This document shows, piece by piece, positions 7,862 to 15,012 of a DNA stretch of 32,525 nt. Within the stretch, counting starts at the first letter, position 1. Each line of letters starts with the position of its first letter. The DNA comes from Streptomyces sp. 150FB (GTDB taxonomy: Bacteria > Actinomycetota > Actinomycetes > Streptomycetales > Streptomycetaceae): contig NZ_JTHL01000001.1 of NCBI RefSeq assembly GCF_000818195.1, forward strand, positions 4,465,531-4,498,055. Reading direction: 5' to 3'. The notes beneath the pieces were generated by a model that saw only the letters and a list, made by a program, of their open reading frames with translations, did not search any database and was not told the origin of the DNA. The translations under genes were made by a program, and so were the position numbers.

Positions 7862-8339
7862 GGTGTCCCCCCAGTCTGGAGCGCAGTAGTTCCCTGGCCG
7901 CGTGGAGGTCGGCCCTGATCGTGCCTTCCTTCCGCCCGGTGACCGCGGATATCTCCCTGATCGGCAGATCCGCGTAGTAGTAGAGGAGGACGGGGGTGCG
8001 CAGCCGTTCGGGGAGCGTCCGTACGAGCAGTCGCACGGACGGATCGGGGTGCTCGCCCTGGCCGCTCACGACAACCTCCGTTGTGACGCGCAGGATGGCT
8101 CTGCGTTCGCGCTCCAGTTTCCGCCAGTGGTCACGGACGAGGTTGGCCGCGGTGACGTAGAGGAAACCGCGCGGCTCCTCCACCTCGGTCCAGCGTGCCC
8201 ACAGACGCGTGAACGCCTCGGAGGCGATCTCGTGCGCCGTCTCGTCGTCGTCGACCAGCCGTCTGCACCACCCGGCGAGGTTCGGGTAGAGGCTGGCGAA
8301 CAGCTCGGACGCTGCTCGCTTCCGGGAACGGCTCAACAC
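7845..8339 (-). CDS. ECF RNA polymerase sigma factor
   Basis: 164 residues. Region 2 is at about residues 8-75 (ELFASLYPNLAGWCRRLVDD, DETAHEIASEAFTRLWARW, RGFLYVTAANLVRDHWRKLER). Region 4 is at about 105-155 (LPERLRTPVLLYYYADLPIR, EISAVTGRKEGTIRADLHAA helix-turn-helix). The start is uncertain: GTG 8339 has GGAG only one base upstream, and TTG three bases later has better spacing. It ends inside the membrane-partner gene. The sortase operon lies upstream on the same strand, so this sigma factor may control that surface locus (inference). Confidence 0.8.
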   Translation of the reverse strand: MLSRSRKRAASELFASLYPNLAGWCRRLVDDDETAHEIASEAFTRLWARWTEVEEPRGFLYVTAANLVRDHWRKLERERRAILRVTTEVVVSGQGEHPDPSVRLLVRTLPERLRTPVLLYYYADLPIREISAVTGRKEGTIRADLHAARELLRSRLGGHLDHTP

Positions 8340-8418
8340 TCTCCATGGTCTTCGGTCGGATCCACGCCGGGCCCCGGGCTGATGGACAGGCTCAGCCCAC
8401 CAGCCCGGGCCTCATGGA

Positions 8419-9033
8419 CTACTGGCTCTCGGAGGTCAGGGAGGCATAGACGATCACATTGTCGCGATATGCGCCCCCTTGCGTGGTACGGGGACCACCG
8501 CAGGTGATCAGCCTCAACTCCGGATGGTCGGCGTCTCCGTAGACGGCGTCCGTGGGGAAGCTCGCCTTCGCGACCGTCCGCGTCGAATCCACGGTGAAGA
8601 CGGAGGTGACGCCGTCCTTGAGCCGTACGTCGATGTGGTCACCGCGTTTCAGCCGTGCCAGGTGGACGAAGACGCCGTCGCCGTACTGCCCCACCGTCAC
8701 ATGACCGAGGATCACCGAGGGCCCCACCTGACCCGGCGTGGGCGACGACTTGTACCAGCCCGCCGAATCATGCGCCTCGATGGGCGGAACCTGCACGGTG
8801 TCGTCGGCGTTCAGGCCGAGTTGGATGACCGGCGTGTCGACCCCGATGCTCGGAATCCGTACCCGTACGGGCACCGATCGGGCAAGCGGATCGGCGGCGG
8901 CAGCGCCCGCTGCCGGCGGTCCACTCGTCGGCTCGCTCTCCGTTCCGGGTGAGCCCGAGCCGCCTCCGCATCCGGAGACCAACAGGACGGCGGCCAGGAC
9001 CGGAATCAGAAGGGATGCGCGTTTCGCGTGCAC
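8419..9033 (-). CDS. Class F sortase, lipoprotein form
   Basis: 204 residues. The N-terminus is a lipoprotein signal with lipobox LVSGC (acylated Cys 22) rather than the usual uncleaved anchor. A Gly/Ser/Pro spacer follows, then a sortase barrel from about residue 54. Catalytic residues are His 111 (ILGHV), Cys 178 (LITCGG) and Arg 190 (YRDN). Typical class F segments are RIPSIGVDTPV, GDHIDVRLKDG and FPTDAVYG. It should act outside the membrane, joining a sorting-signal protein to the cell surface or processing it. It starts at GTG 9033, three bases after the stop of the Gly-rich gene, so the pair is an operon and that gene is the obvious candidate substrate. Confidence 0.88.
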   Translation of the reverse strand: MHAKRASLLIPVLAAVLLVSGCGGGSGSPGTESEPTSGPPAAGAAAADPLARSVPVRVRIPSIGVDTPVIQLGLNADDTVQVPPIEAHDSAGWYKSSPTPGQVGPSVILGHVTVGQYGDGVFVHLARLKRGDHIDVRLKDGVTSVFTVDSTRTVAKASFPTDAVYGDADHPELRLITCGGPRTTQGGAYRDNVIVYASLTSESQ

Positions 9034-9036
9034 AGG

Positions 9037-9495
9037 TCAGGCCCCCGTGTCCGGCGCCCCCTTGGGCACAACGGCGACCTGACCCGCACCCGCACCCGCC
9101 ACCGGCGAAGTGACCGAGCCGGCCTGCCCACCGCTCACGGAGCCCGTGGAGCCACCACTCGCGGATCCACCACCGGCGGACGCCTCGCCGCCCCCCGTAC
9201 CACCGGAGGCGCCACCCCCACCGTCGGCGGAGCCGGACCCACCAGCGGCGCCACCGCCCGTACCGCCACCGGCGGAACCCCCACCCGAGGGCAACCCAAG
9301 ACCGCCGCCGGTCGTACCGCCCGACGCCCCACCGCTCACGGAAGACCCGCCGCCTGACGAACCACCCGCGCCCCCACCACTGCCCGAGCCGCCGACGACC
9401 CCGCCCCCGCCCCCGTCAGCGAACGCGGGCACCGCCGCCCCGATCAATCCCACGGTGAAGGCCAGGGCCACGGCCGCAATGAAGTTTCTGCGCAT
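9037..9495 (-). CDS. Secreted Gly/Ser-rich protein ending in a PDTG motif, candidate sortase substrate
   Basis: 152 residues. The start is ATG 9495 with GGGAG close upstream. Residues 1-27 are a Sec signal peptide (MRRNF, a hydrophobic run, cleavage after AFA). The body is a long low-complexity run of Gly with Ser, Ala and Thr. The last ten residues are VPKGAPDTGA followed by the stop. The PDTG resembles the core of an LPxTG-type sorting signal, but the hydrophobic helix and positive tail that normally follow are missing. The downstream sortase gene begins at once. Either this sortase uses a tail-less signal, or the protein is released. The strong composition makes any homology call weak. Confidence 0.7.
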   Translation of the reverse strand: MRRNFIAAVALAFTVGLIGAAVPAFADGGGGGVVGGSGSGGGAGGSSGGGSSVSGGASGGTTGGGLGLPSGGGSAGGGTGGGAAGGSGSADGGGGASGGTGGGEASAGGGSASGGSTGSVSGGQAGSVTSPVAGAGAGQVAVVPKGAPDTGA

Positions 9496-9689
9496 GATCT
9501 CCCTCTCTCAACACCCGCCCAAGGGGCCTGAAGCCACGGCAAGCGGGTCACGTTCCGGATCGAGTGGAGAGACGACGCAGCACCCCCAACTGCTGCAAAG
9601 AAACGGCAAAGCCACAACAGAGCCGCCAATGCCCCCACAAGCCAGCGGCGAGCACGACGCACCGGGGGCGGACCTGCAAGGACACCTCT

Positions 9690-9944
9690 CTACCGGCGAG
9701 GCAGCGCCCCCGTGGGGGGCACCTGAGGAGACAAGCAGGCAAACAGAGCGTCGACTACCCCCGGTTCACGTGGCCGGCCGTCATCCTCACGCCAAGCGGC
9801 CGACGGCAGAAGGTCTCGCTCAGCCTCAGCCATCTCGGCAACCATCTCCACCTCGGAGTGCTTACTCCGGCGGAGCCTTTCCCGGTGCGCGTAGAGCTGC
9901 AGCAAGGGAGATTCCCGCCCGGACCCGATCGGCGTAGCCCTCAT
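9690..9944 (-). CDS. Possible small hypothetical protein
   Basis: 84 codons if it starts at ATG 9944 (GGAG eleven bases upstream; a TTG at 9953 is the alternative). The translation looks protein-like, with helical charged segments (LLQLYAHRERLRRSKHSEVE, MVAEMAEAERDLL) ending in a Pro-rich tail. I do not recognise a family. It overlaps another open minus-strand frame, 9862-10305, and only one of them can be real. Confidence 0.3.
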   Translation of the reverse strand: MRATPIGSGRESPLLQLYAHRERLRRSKHSEVEMVAEMAEAERDLLPSAAWREDDGRPREPGVVDALFACLSPQVPPTGALPRR

Positions 9945-10668
9945 GAGCGTCAAGTCTCCAGTTGTCCCACCGAGTCAACAGCTCCCGCTGAACTTGAGGA
10001 TCCGAAGGAGACAGAGGAGTGGGGCGAACTCCTCCTCGCCGAGAGCCCGCCGAGGTCGCCTCAGCAGGACGGACGACGGCAGCCCGCACGAGAAGCGCGG
10101 CCTCAAAACGCCGAGCCCGGAAGACGAGCCGCCCCATCCCCATCGGCCGGCCCTCGTCCGGCTGCTCCGAGAACACAAGAAGCGCTACGGCCTCGTGCGA
10201 CGACCGTCTGTTCCACGCGGCCCGCGAAGGCCGCGTCCGCTCCACGGAGTACTGCGGGATCCGGAAGGAGGCTCGCCAACGGCCCGTGACAGAGGAGAAC
10301 TCCATGTAGCCACTTGCAGAAGTCCCCGTACTCGCTCCGGCACACGCGGCATCTCACTCTGGATCCAAGCGGGCTTAGCCCCCGGTGTAGCCCCTAGAGC
10401 GGGCCACAGCCTGGCGGTGATGTACAAGGTCCACGCCAAGATCCTCCAAGGCCACCAAGCCCACGCCAACCAATTGATCGCAACAGCTCTCCAGGACAAC
10501 GGGCCCAGAATCCGCTGGGGCAGGGCAGGTAGAGGAAAGGAGCATTTCTCGACCAGGCTGAATGAGCGCGTCAGCCCCAAGCCACGCGCCCGGAGGACAC
10601 CTCCACGAAGTGGTGCCTTCGGCGCACCAGGCCGATCGACAAGTGCCTCACTGCTCAAACTCGCGTTC

Positions 10669-10698
10669 GACGGTTGTGCAGAAAGGTACGCAACCGTC
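10669..10698. repeat. Perfect inverted repeat, 8-bp arms
   Basis: GACGGTTG at 10669-10676 and CAACCGTC at 10691-10698, with a 14-base loop. It could be an operator or a transcript hairpin upstream of the DUF4231 gene. Confidence 0.6.
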
Positions 10699-10750
10699 CC
10701 TACGCTGGTTCATCGCAAAGCTCCGAGGCTCGCGTTAGCTTGTTTACTCA

Positions 10751-10768
10751 GGGACGGTCGGCCGTCCC
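10751..10768. repeat. Perfect hairpin, 7-bp arms
   Basis: GGGACGG at 10751-10757 and CCGTCCC at 10762-10768, with a TCGG loop. There is no T-run, so it may be a terminator of decayed upstream sequence or an operator. Confidence 0.55.
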
Positions 10769-10952
10769 GACTCAGAGGTGTATCAGTTCAGGTATCACTG
10801 TGACTGAAAGTCTACTTTCCTTATCTCGCTTCCGCACCACCCGTCCCATTGGCTACCTCAGCCACCATAAGCATCCAGGCAAAATTGTGCCCATGCGGCC
10901 TTTCCCGTAACCTCCCTGACTGCCATTCTCACTTCTGGTTTTACGGAGAGTC

Positions 10953-11840
10953 ATGACATACGTGACGAGCAGCGCGGGGAACGATGGCCTGGAAGACAGC
11001 ATGAGGCCAGTAGAATTATCCGAAGAGCACGAAAGAGCCCTCCAGGCGAAGTACAGAGAACGCGTTCGAGTGTTCGATGAAATCGATGATGACCTCAGAG
11101 CCTCTCGCACCTTCCAGCGAATCTATGTTCTCTGCCTGGCGGGTGCGATTTGCTTGACCTTTCTTCTCGGCTATACGGTCATCGTTGGATTGTGGACCTC
11201 GAAGCCAGGAATGGTCAGGTGGGCTGGGCTCCTAATTGTCGTCAGCACCTGGATCGCATTAACTCGAATTCTTTGGATGAATCGAAAAAAGATCGTTTCC
11301 AGGACCGGCCTGCTGCGCAATGCGTTACAGGATCGACAGACGGCAGCCGCCGAACTTCCACTTGACTCACCGTCTGGTCTGCGTATCTACCGCGAAGCTT
11401 CGCTTGATCTCATCGATCAATACCGCCAGAGCGCGGGAAAGAACCGGAGGGTCCACAATTTCTTTCAACTGATCATTATCAGCGGATCCATCGCGACTTC
11501 CACCCTCACCGCCATGAATGAGGGAAGTAACAGTTTACTTTCTGTCGCCACCTCGGCGCTCAGCGCGTTCGTAGGGATTTCGGCAGGAGTCACTGGCTAT
11601 TTCAAGTTTCGCGAGCGTGGGTACAACCTTCAATCGACGGCAGATGACATCGAGAAGCATTACAATGCTTCCCAATTCATGCTTGACGAATACAAGAGCG
11701 ATGACTCGTCCGTCCCCCTGCCGGAGGTCGAGCGGCTCCGTAAATTCGCCCGGTTCGTGGAACGCCTCAAGGAAGAGCAGAGAAAGCGGGAGCTGCAACT
11801 TGAGCAGTCCAGTTCTGCACGTGACGAGCGGGCGAGTTGA
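10953..11840 (+). CDS. DUF4231 (SLATT-like) membrane protein
   Basis: 295 residues. The start is ATG 10953 with GGAGA just upstream. After a charged helix (ELSEEHERALQAKYRERV) come two membrane spans (about residues 57-80 and 90-108) and a charged linker with IYREASLDLIDQYRQSAGKN. A second pair of spans follows (FFQLIIISGSIATSTL and LLSVATSALSAFVGISAGVT), then the characteristic YFKFRERGYNLQSTADDIEK and a coiled-coil-like charged C-terminus. This matches DUF4231, related to the SLATT two-TM effector domains proposed for nucleotide-activated defence systems, where they are thought to act on the membrane. Codon use is unlike the neighbours: at least four TTA codons and many A/T third positions, which suggests horizontal acquisition and dependence on the bldA tRNA. 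It overlaps the next gene. Confidence 0.8.
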   Translation: MTYVTSSAGNDGLEDSMRPVELSEEHERALQAKYRERVRVFDEIDDDLRASRTFQRIYVLCLAGAICLTFLLGYTVIVGLWTSKPGMVRWAGLLIVVSTWIALTRILWMNRKKIVSRTGLLRNALQDRQTAAAELPLDSPSGLRIYREASLDLIDQYRQSAGKNRRVHNFFQLIIISGSIATSTLTAMNEGSNSLLSVATSALSAFVGISAGVTGYFKFRERGYNLQSTADDIEKHYNASQFMLDEYKSDDSSVPLPEVERLRKFARFVERLKEEQRKRELQLEQSSSARDERAS

Positions 11841-12313
11841 TACTCACCGGCGGATGCACGAGCATCTACCGTCGACCTACAACGGGCAAAGCCGTGAGCG
11901 GGACCATGCGGTGGCTCCTCTCTCCTGTTCGGCATTGGCGCAGCCGTCGCTTGATGGCCGATCATGGGTCGTCGCTCTCCTACAGGGAGGCGTGGTGTCT
12001 AGTCACGCTCGCCCGCGATCCGGCCGAACTGCCCTTCGTCCACAGCCTGACCACACAGACGCGTATACATCGACCGGGGACCCCTCCCGGGGCCTCCATA
12101 GATGTGTGGGCATCCCTGGAGACCTCGGAACAGCGCAGGCGCATAGCGTGGCTCAACCGGTATGGAGCCACACCACTGTCTCTTCTCGGCCTCTCCGAGG
12201 AACTGATCGAACTGGCCGGCCTCCACATCATCGAATGGGCTCTGCCGCCAGGACTCGTGTCAAACTCTGTCATCCTTCAGGACCGCCCTGGCCCCACCAG
12301 CAACGCCGGATGA
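11837..12313 (+). CDS. Hypothetical protein coupled to the DUF4231 gene
   Basis: Up to 158 residues. The first possible start, TTG 11837, overlaps the DUF4231 stop codon (TTGA); GTG 11894, ATG 11906 and ATG 11954 are alternatives, none with a clear ribosome site. The best protein-like part is the C-terminal two thirds (YREAWCLVTLARDPAELPF, ASIDVWASLETSEQRRRIAW, LLGLSEELIELAGLHIIEWA), which looks alpha-helical and soluble. I recognise no domain and see no catalytic motif or signal peptide. Tight coupling to the membrane protein suggests a shared function, possibly as sensor, regulator or antitoxin (inference). Confidence 0.5.
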   Translation: MILTGGCTSIYRRPTTGKAVSGTMRWLLSPVRHWRSRRLMADHGSSLSYREAWCLVTLARDPAELPFVHSLTTQTRIHRPGTPPGASIDVWASLETSEQRRRIAWLNRYGATPLSLLGLSEELIELAGLHIIEWALPPGLVSNSVILQDRPGPTSNAG

Positions 12314-12427
12314 AGATCATAAATAGGTCTACCCTTCCCAAAGCCTCTTTTTCTTGGGGGACGCCTGGGGGACAGACACTGATGCAGGTTGGTCCGCGGG
12401 GGGAAAACAGTGAAACAGGGTGCATGC

Positions 12428-12462
12428 AGAAGGGGCGCCTCCCATCGGGAGACACCCCTTCT
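12428..12462 (-). terminator. Terminator hairpin after tRNA-Ser
   Basis: Arms AGAAGGGG (12428-12435) and CCCCTTCT (12455-12462) with a further inner GCCTCCC/GGGAGAC pairing. It lies ten bases beyond the tRNA 3' end on the minus strand. Confidence 0.75.
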
Positions 12463-12471
12463 GACCTGCTG

Positions 12472-12558
12472 CGGTGGGTGTGGGATTTGAACCCACGGTG
12501 ACATCGCTGCCACGACGGTTTTCAAGACCGTTCCCTTAGGCCGCTCGGGCAACCCACC
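12472..12558 (-). tRNA. tRNA-Ser (anticodon UGA)
   Basis: 87 bases with acceptor stem GGTGGGT/ACCCACC, discriminator G at 12472, anticodon loop CTTGAAA (anticodon TGA) on an ACGGT/ACCGT stem, and the long variable arm of a class II tRNA (GTGGCAGCGATGTCAC region). The T-arm is GTGGGTTCAAATCCCAC. CCA is not encoded. The 3' end faces the low-GC island at lower coordinates, the side where site-specific elements insert. Confidence 0.97.
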
Positions 12559-13121
12559 CGCGCCCCGCCGACCAGCGGCGGAGCGGGTACAGCGTACCGT
12601 CCCCGGGGGCTCGGGTGGGCGCTGGTCCGGTAGTGGTCCGTGGGCTTCCGGGGCGGTTCGCGGTCGTGCGAGCTGCCTACCGCCAGGTCGTGGCGCATGG
12701 CGGCTCTGTTGCCGGCCCTTCGCGCGCTTCGAGTCGCGCTGCGGGGAGTAGGGGTCCTCCGCGAACTTCTTCGGCCTCGTGTCCGCCGCATATGGCTTGA
12801 GCCGGCACGTTCGCCGCGCCTCGGGGCATCAGGGGCTGCCTTCCGCTTCCCGCTCGGCGTCGACCGTGACTGGGCCTCATATGCCTTGTGGGCGTTGGTC
12901 TTTCGTGTTCTCCGGGGGCGGGTCCCCTGGGCGTTCCGGTCGGAAAGGCGGCGGGGCGCAGGGCCGGGCCTTCGGCGGGGGCATGAGTACGGGTACTCAA
13001 CAGCACCGGTTGTGCGGGCCATGGATCACGGGGTTTTGGGGCGCTACTGTGCCTCTCGATCATAAGTGTGGCTGCTGCGAACACTTGCGCCATGCGACGG
13101 CTCACGGGGAGAGGCAGAGCT
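12559..13121. other. Gene-free stretch between tRNA-Ser and the WXG100 operon
   Basis: Open frames here (12522-13022 minus, 12640-13065 plus) are Arg-rich and show no domain. The region should hold the tRNA promoter (TACGCT near 12590 on the minus strand could be its -10) and the promoter of the WXG100 operon. The AT-richer stretch 13025-13085 is the likeliest place for the latter. Confidence 0.35.
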
Positions 13122-13160
13122 ATGGCAGATGTCTGGGCCGACAGGCGGGGCGCGGCGTGA
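13122..13160 (+). CDS. Possible 12-residue leader peptide
   Basis: ATG 13122 follows a GGGGAGAGG ribosome site and encodes MADVWADRRGAA. Its TGA (13158-13160) overlaps the GTG start of the next gene as GTGA. It could be a coupling leader, or the residue of a longer gene. The alternative is that it is meaningless and the ribosome site serves nothing. Confidence 0.35.
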   Translation: MADVWADRRGAA

Positions 13161-13576
13161 CAGGGCAGTCCGTGGGGATGCGGCTGAATCAGCTTCCGGG
13201 GGATCCCGGAGGGTCCACGGGGTCGTTGGGGATGCTCGGCGGGCAGAAGGATCTTGCCTCCTCGCCGGCGGAGAAGAAGGCCGCGGCCAAGGCCATCGAG
13301 GACCACATCGAGCCCGACACCAAGAAGGCCGGGGACTGGGCCGACGTGGAGACCGGCGCCGCCGTAACGGCGTTCGGGGCCAAGGGCGGGCACGGGTGGC
13401 TCACCTCGGGTGCGGTCAAGAAGGCGCACAAGACGTGGGGTGACCAGGTGCAGAACCTGATGAACCGTCTCGCCTCCGAGAAGGCGGCCCTCCGCGACAC
13501 CAACACCCAACTGCACGGCACCGACCTGGGAGTCCAGTCAGGGGTGCGCGCGGTCTCTCCGCTCGACGGGTACTGA
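13157..13576 (+). CDS. WXG100-like small protein
   Basis: 139 residues. GTG 13157 is the likely start (GGCGGGG about six bases upstream and overlap with the leader stop); ATG 13178 is the alternative. The first 45 residues are Gly/Pro-rich and disordered. The rest is helical with HGWLTS at the turn, between helices that include ADWADVE-like and KTWGDQVQNLMNRLASEKAA segments, as in ESX/WXG100 proteins. No signal peptide is present, as expected for a type VII-type substrate. It is the first gene of a four-gene operon and may pair with the next protein. No EccC-type ATPase or other secretion component is in the window. Confidence 0.6.
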   Translation: MTGQSVGMRLNQLPGDPGGSTGSLGMLGGQKDLASSPAEKKAAAKAIEDHIEPDTKKAGDWADVETGAAVTAFGAKGGHGWLTSGAVKKAHKTWGDQVQNLMNRLASEKAALRDTNTQLHGTDLGVQSGVRAVSPLDGY

Positions 13577-13648
13577 CCGGACCCACCCGCTCGGACTCAT
13601 GACCGGCCACGCCGGCCGGGCACACGCCACCAGGCACAACGGGGACCC

Positions 13649-14983
13649 ATGCCTGCATACCACGAGATCATGACGACCGACCTGTCCGCTCTCGCCACCG
13701 CCGCCGACCGCTGGGACGGTATGGCGAAGGAGTTCCACAAGCAGGAAGTCGCCTACAAGCGCGACGTGTACGGCATATCCGCGGGGGATACGTGGACGGG
13801 CCTCAGCGCGGACGCCGCCAACAAGCGCTTCGACGGCACGCTCAAAGAGTTCCAGTCCGCCCAGGTCGAGGCGAAGGCGATCGCCTCCCTCCTCCGCGAC
13901 GCCCATACGCAATTCGTCGACCTGCACGGGAAGTTGGAGTCCGCCCGGAAGGACGCCGTGACGGCCGGCATGCAGGTGTCGGAACAGGGGCTGGTGTCGT
14001 ACGACACCACGAAGCTGAGCCAGGGCGTACGTACCGCCATGGCGCACGACCCCGATTACCAGGAGAGCGTCCGCAAGGCCGTCAGCTCCTGGCAGCAGAC
14101 CATCGACCAGCTCGTGAAGGACGTGGACGAGGCCGACAAGGGCGTCGACACCGCCTTCAAGGCCGTGGTGATCGACGCCGACATCAGCGACGGCTCCCTC
14201 AACGGCTTCAACGGCCAGGCCCAGGGCGACATCGAGAAGTACGAGGCCGACGCCGCGGCCAACGCCCGTACGAAGACCGACGGGTGGATCTCCGACGGCT
14301 CGGTCACCACCACCGGACCCAATGTCGGCTTCACGACCGGTGGCACCAAGTACGGCAAGGAGGGCTCGCTCAAGGCGTTCGCCGACCTCGGCCATGTGAC
14401 CGCTCAAGGGACCCTGACCAACGGGAACATGAAGCTCTCCGGGATCGCCGACGGTTACGCCGGAGCGCGGGCGACCGCCAACTACGGGTTCACCGGGAAG
14501 GGCATCGTCGGAAGGGCCGAGGCCTCCGCGGGGGCGCGGGCCTTGACCGAAGGCCGCGCCGAGTACGGGCCGTTCGGCGTCTACGCGAGGGCCGACGGCT
14601 TCGCCGGTGCGGAGGGCGCGGTCAGCGCCAAAGTGACGAAGGACGACATCTCCGTCGGCGCCGCCGCGTTCGCCGGGGCGAAGGGCGGCGTCGCCGGGGG
14701 CACCGAGGTCGCCGGTATCGGCTTCGGCGGAACGGCCGAGGGCTGGGCCGGTCCCGGTGCGGAGGCCAAGTGGGGCTTTACGAAGGAGGACGGTAAGTTC
14801 ACACTCGGCGGCAAGGTGGGCGCATCCCCCGTCCTCGGCGGCTCCCTGGGATTCGAGATCACCGTCGATCCCGGCAAGGTGGCCCATGCCGCCGGCCAGG
14901 CGGCCGACGCGGTGGGCGATGCGGCCGGATCGGTCGGTCACGCCGCCGGTTCCCTCAAGGACACTGTCGGGGGCTGGTTCTGA
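13649..14983 (+). CDS. WXG100-domain protein with long Gly/Ala beta-repeat C-terminus, candidate secreted effector
   Basis: 444 residues. Residues about 8-100 form a WXG100-type helical hairpin (LSALATAADRWDGMAKEFHK, then DTWTGLSAD as the WxG turn, then KEFQSAQVEAKAIASLLRDA). Residues 100-205 are more helical. From about 230 to 410 the protein is a run of alternating small and polar residues (GYAGARATANYGFTGKGIVG, AEASAGARALTEGRAEYGPF, AEGWAGPGAEAKWGFTKEDG) that looks like repeated beta hairpins, followed by an amphipathic Ala/Gly tail (AAGQAADAVGDAAGSVGHAA). This is the architecture of LXG/WXG polymorphic secreted proteins, but no known toxin domain is seen. A membrane-inserting or surface role is possible. 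The start could also be ATG 13670. Its stop TGA overlaps the ATG at 14983. Confidence 0.65.
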   Translation: MPAYHEIMTTDLSALATAADRWDGMAKEFHKQEVAYKRDVYGISAGDTWTGLSADAANKRFDGTLKEFQSAQVEAKAIASLLRDAHTQFVDLHGKLESARKDAVTAGMQVSEQGLVSYDTTKLSQGVRTAMAHDPDYQESVRKAVSSWQQTIDQLVKDVDEADKGVDTAFKAVVIDADISDGSLNGFNGQAQGDIEKYEADAAANARTKTDGWISDGSVTTTGPNVGFTTGGTKYGKEGSLKAFADLGHVTAQGTLTNGNMKLSGIADGYAGARATANYGFTGKGIVGRAEASAGARALTEGRAEYGPFGVYARADGFAGAEGAVSAKVTKDDISVGAAAFAGAKGGVAGGTEVAGIGFGGTAEGWAGPGAEAKWGFTKEDGKFTLGGKVGASPVLGGSLGFEITVDPGKVAHAAGQAADAVGDAAGSVGHAAGSLKDTVGGWF

Positions 14984-15012
14984 TGTACGTCCCCCTGGAA
15001 GGAGCGGTCGAA

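Larger units (their letters stand above)
9954..10952. other. About 1 kb without a confident gene, probably decayed
   Basis: GC and third-position bias fall relative to both flanks. Three overlapping minus-strand frames (9862-10305, 10103-10357, 10185-10658) each look coding for part of their length. One includes a Trp-rich, membrane-like segment near 10420-10500. None has a full domain or a good ribosome site, which suggests frameshifted remnants. Inverted repeats at 10669-10698 and 10751-10768 and a direct repeat GTATCA (10780-10785 and 10792-10797) lie before the DUF4231 gene. Confidence 0.4.

Noticed and set aside
9110..9937. Long Pro-rich plus-strand frame
   Set aside because: It is the mirror of the Gly-rich secreted gene; GGN codons read backwards give Pro. 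No ribosome site or domain.
9862..10658. Minus-strand frames with Trp-rich, membrane-like stretches, considered as plasmid-transfer genes
   Set aside because: No complete domain, uncertain frame and no partner genes; treated as decayed sequence.
12472..12558. Duplicate of the tRNA-Ser 3' end marking an attachment site
   Set aside because: I looked through 9500-12470 by eye and found no repeat of the T-arm and acceptor sequence, so no att pair is claimed.
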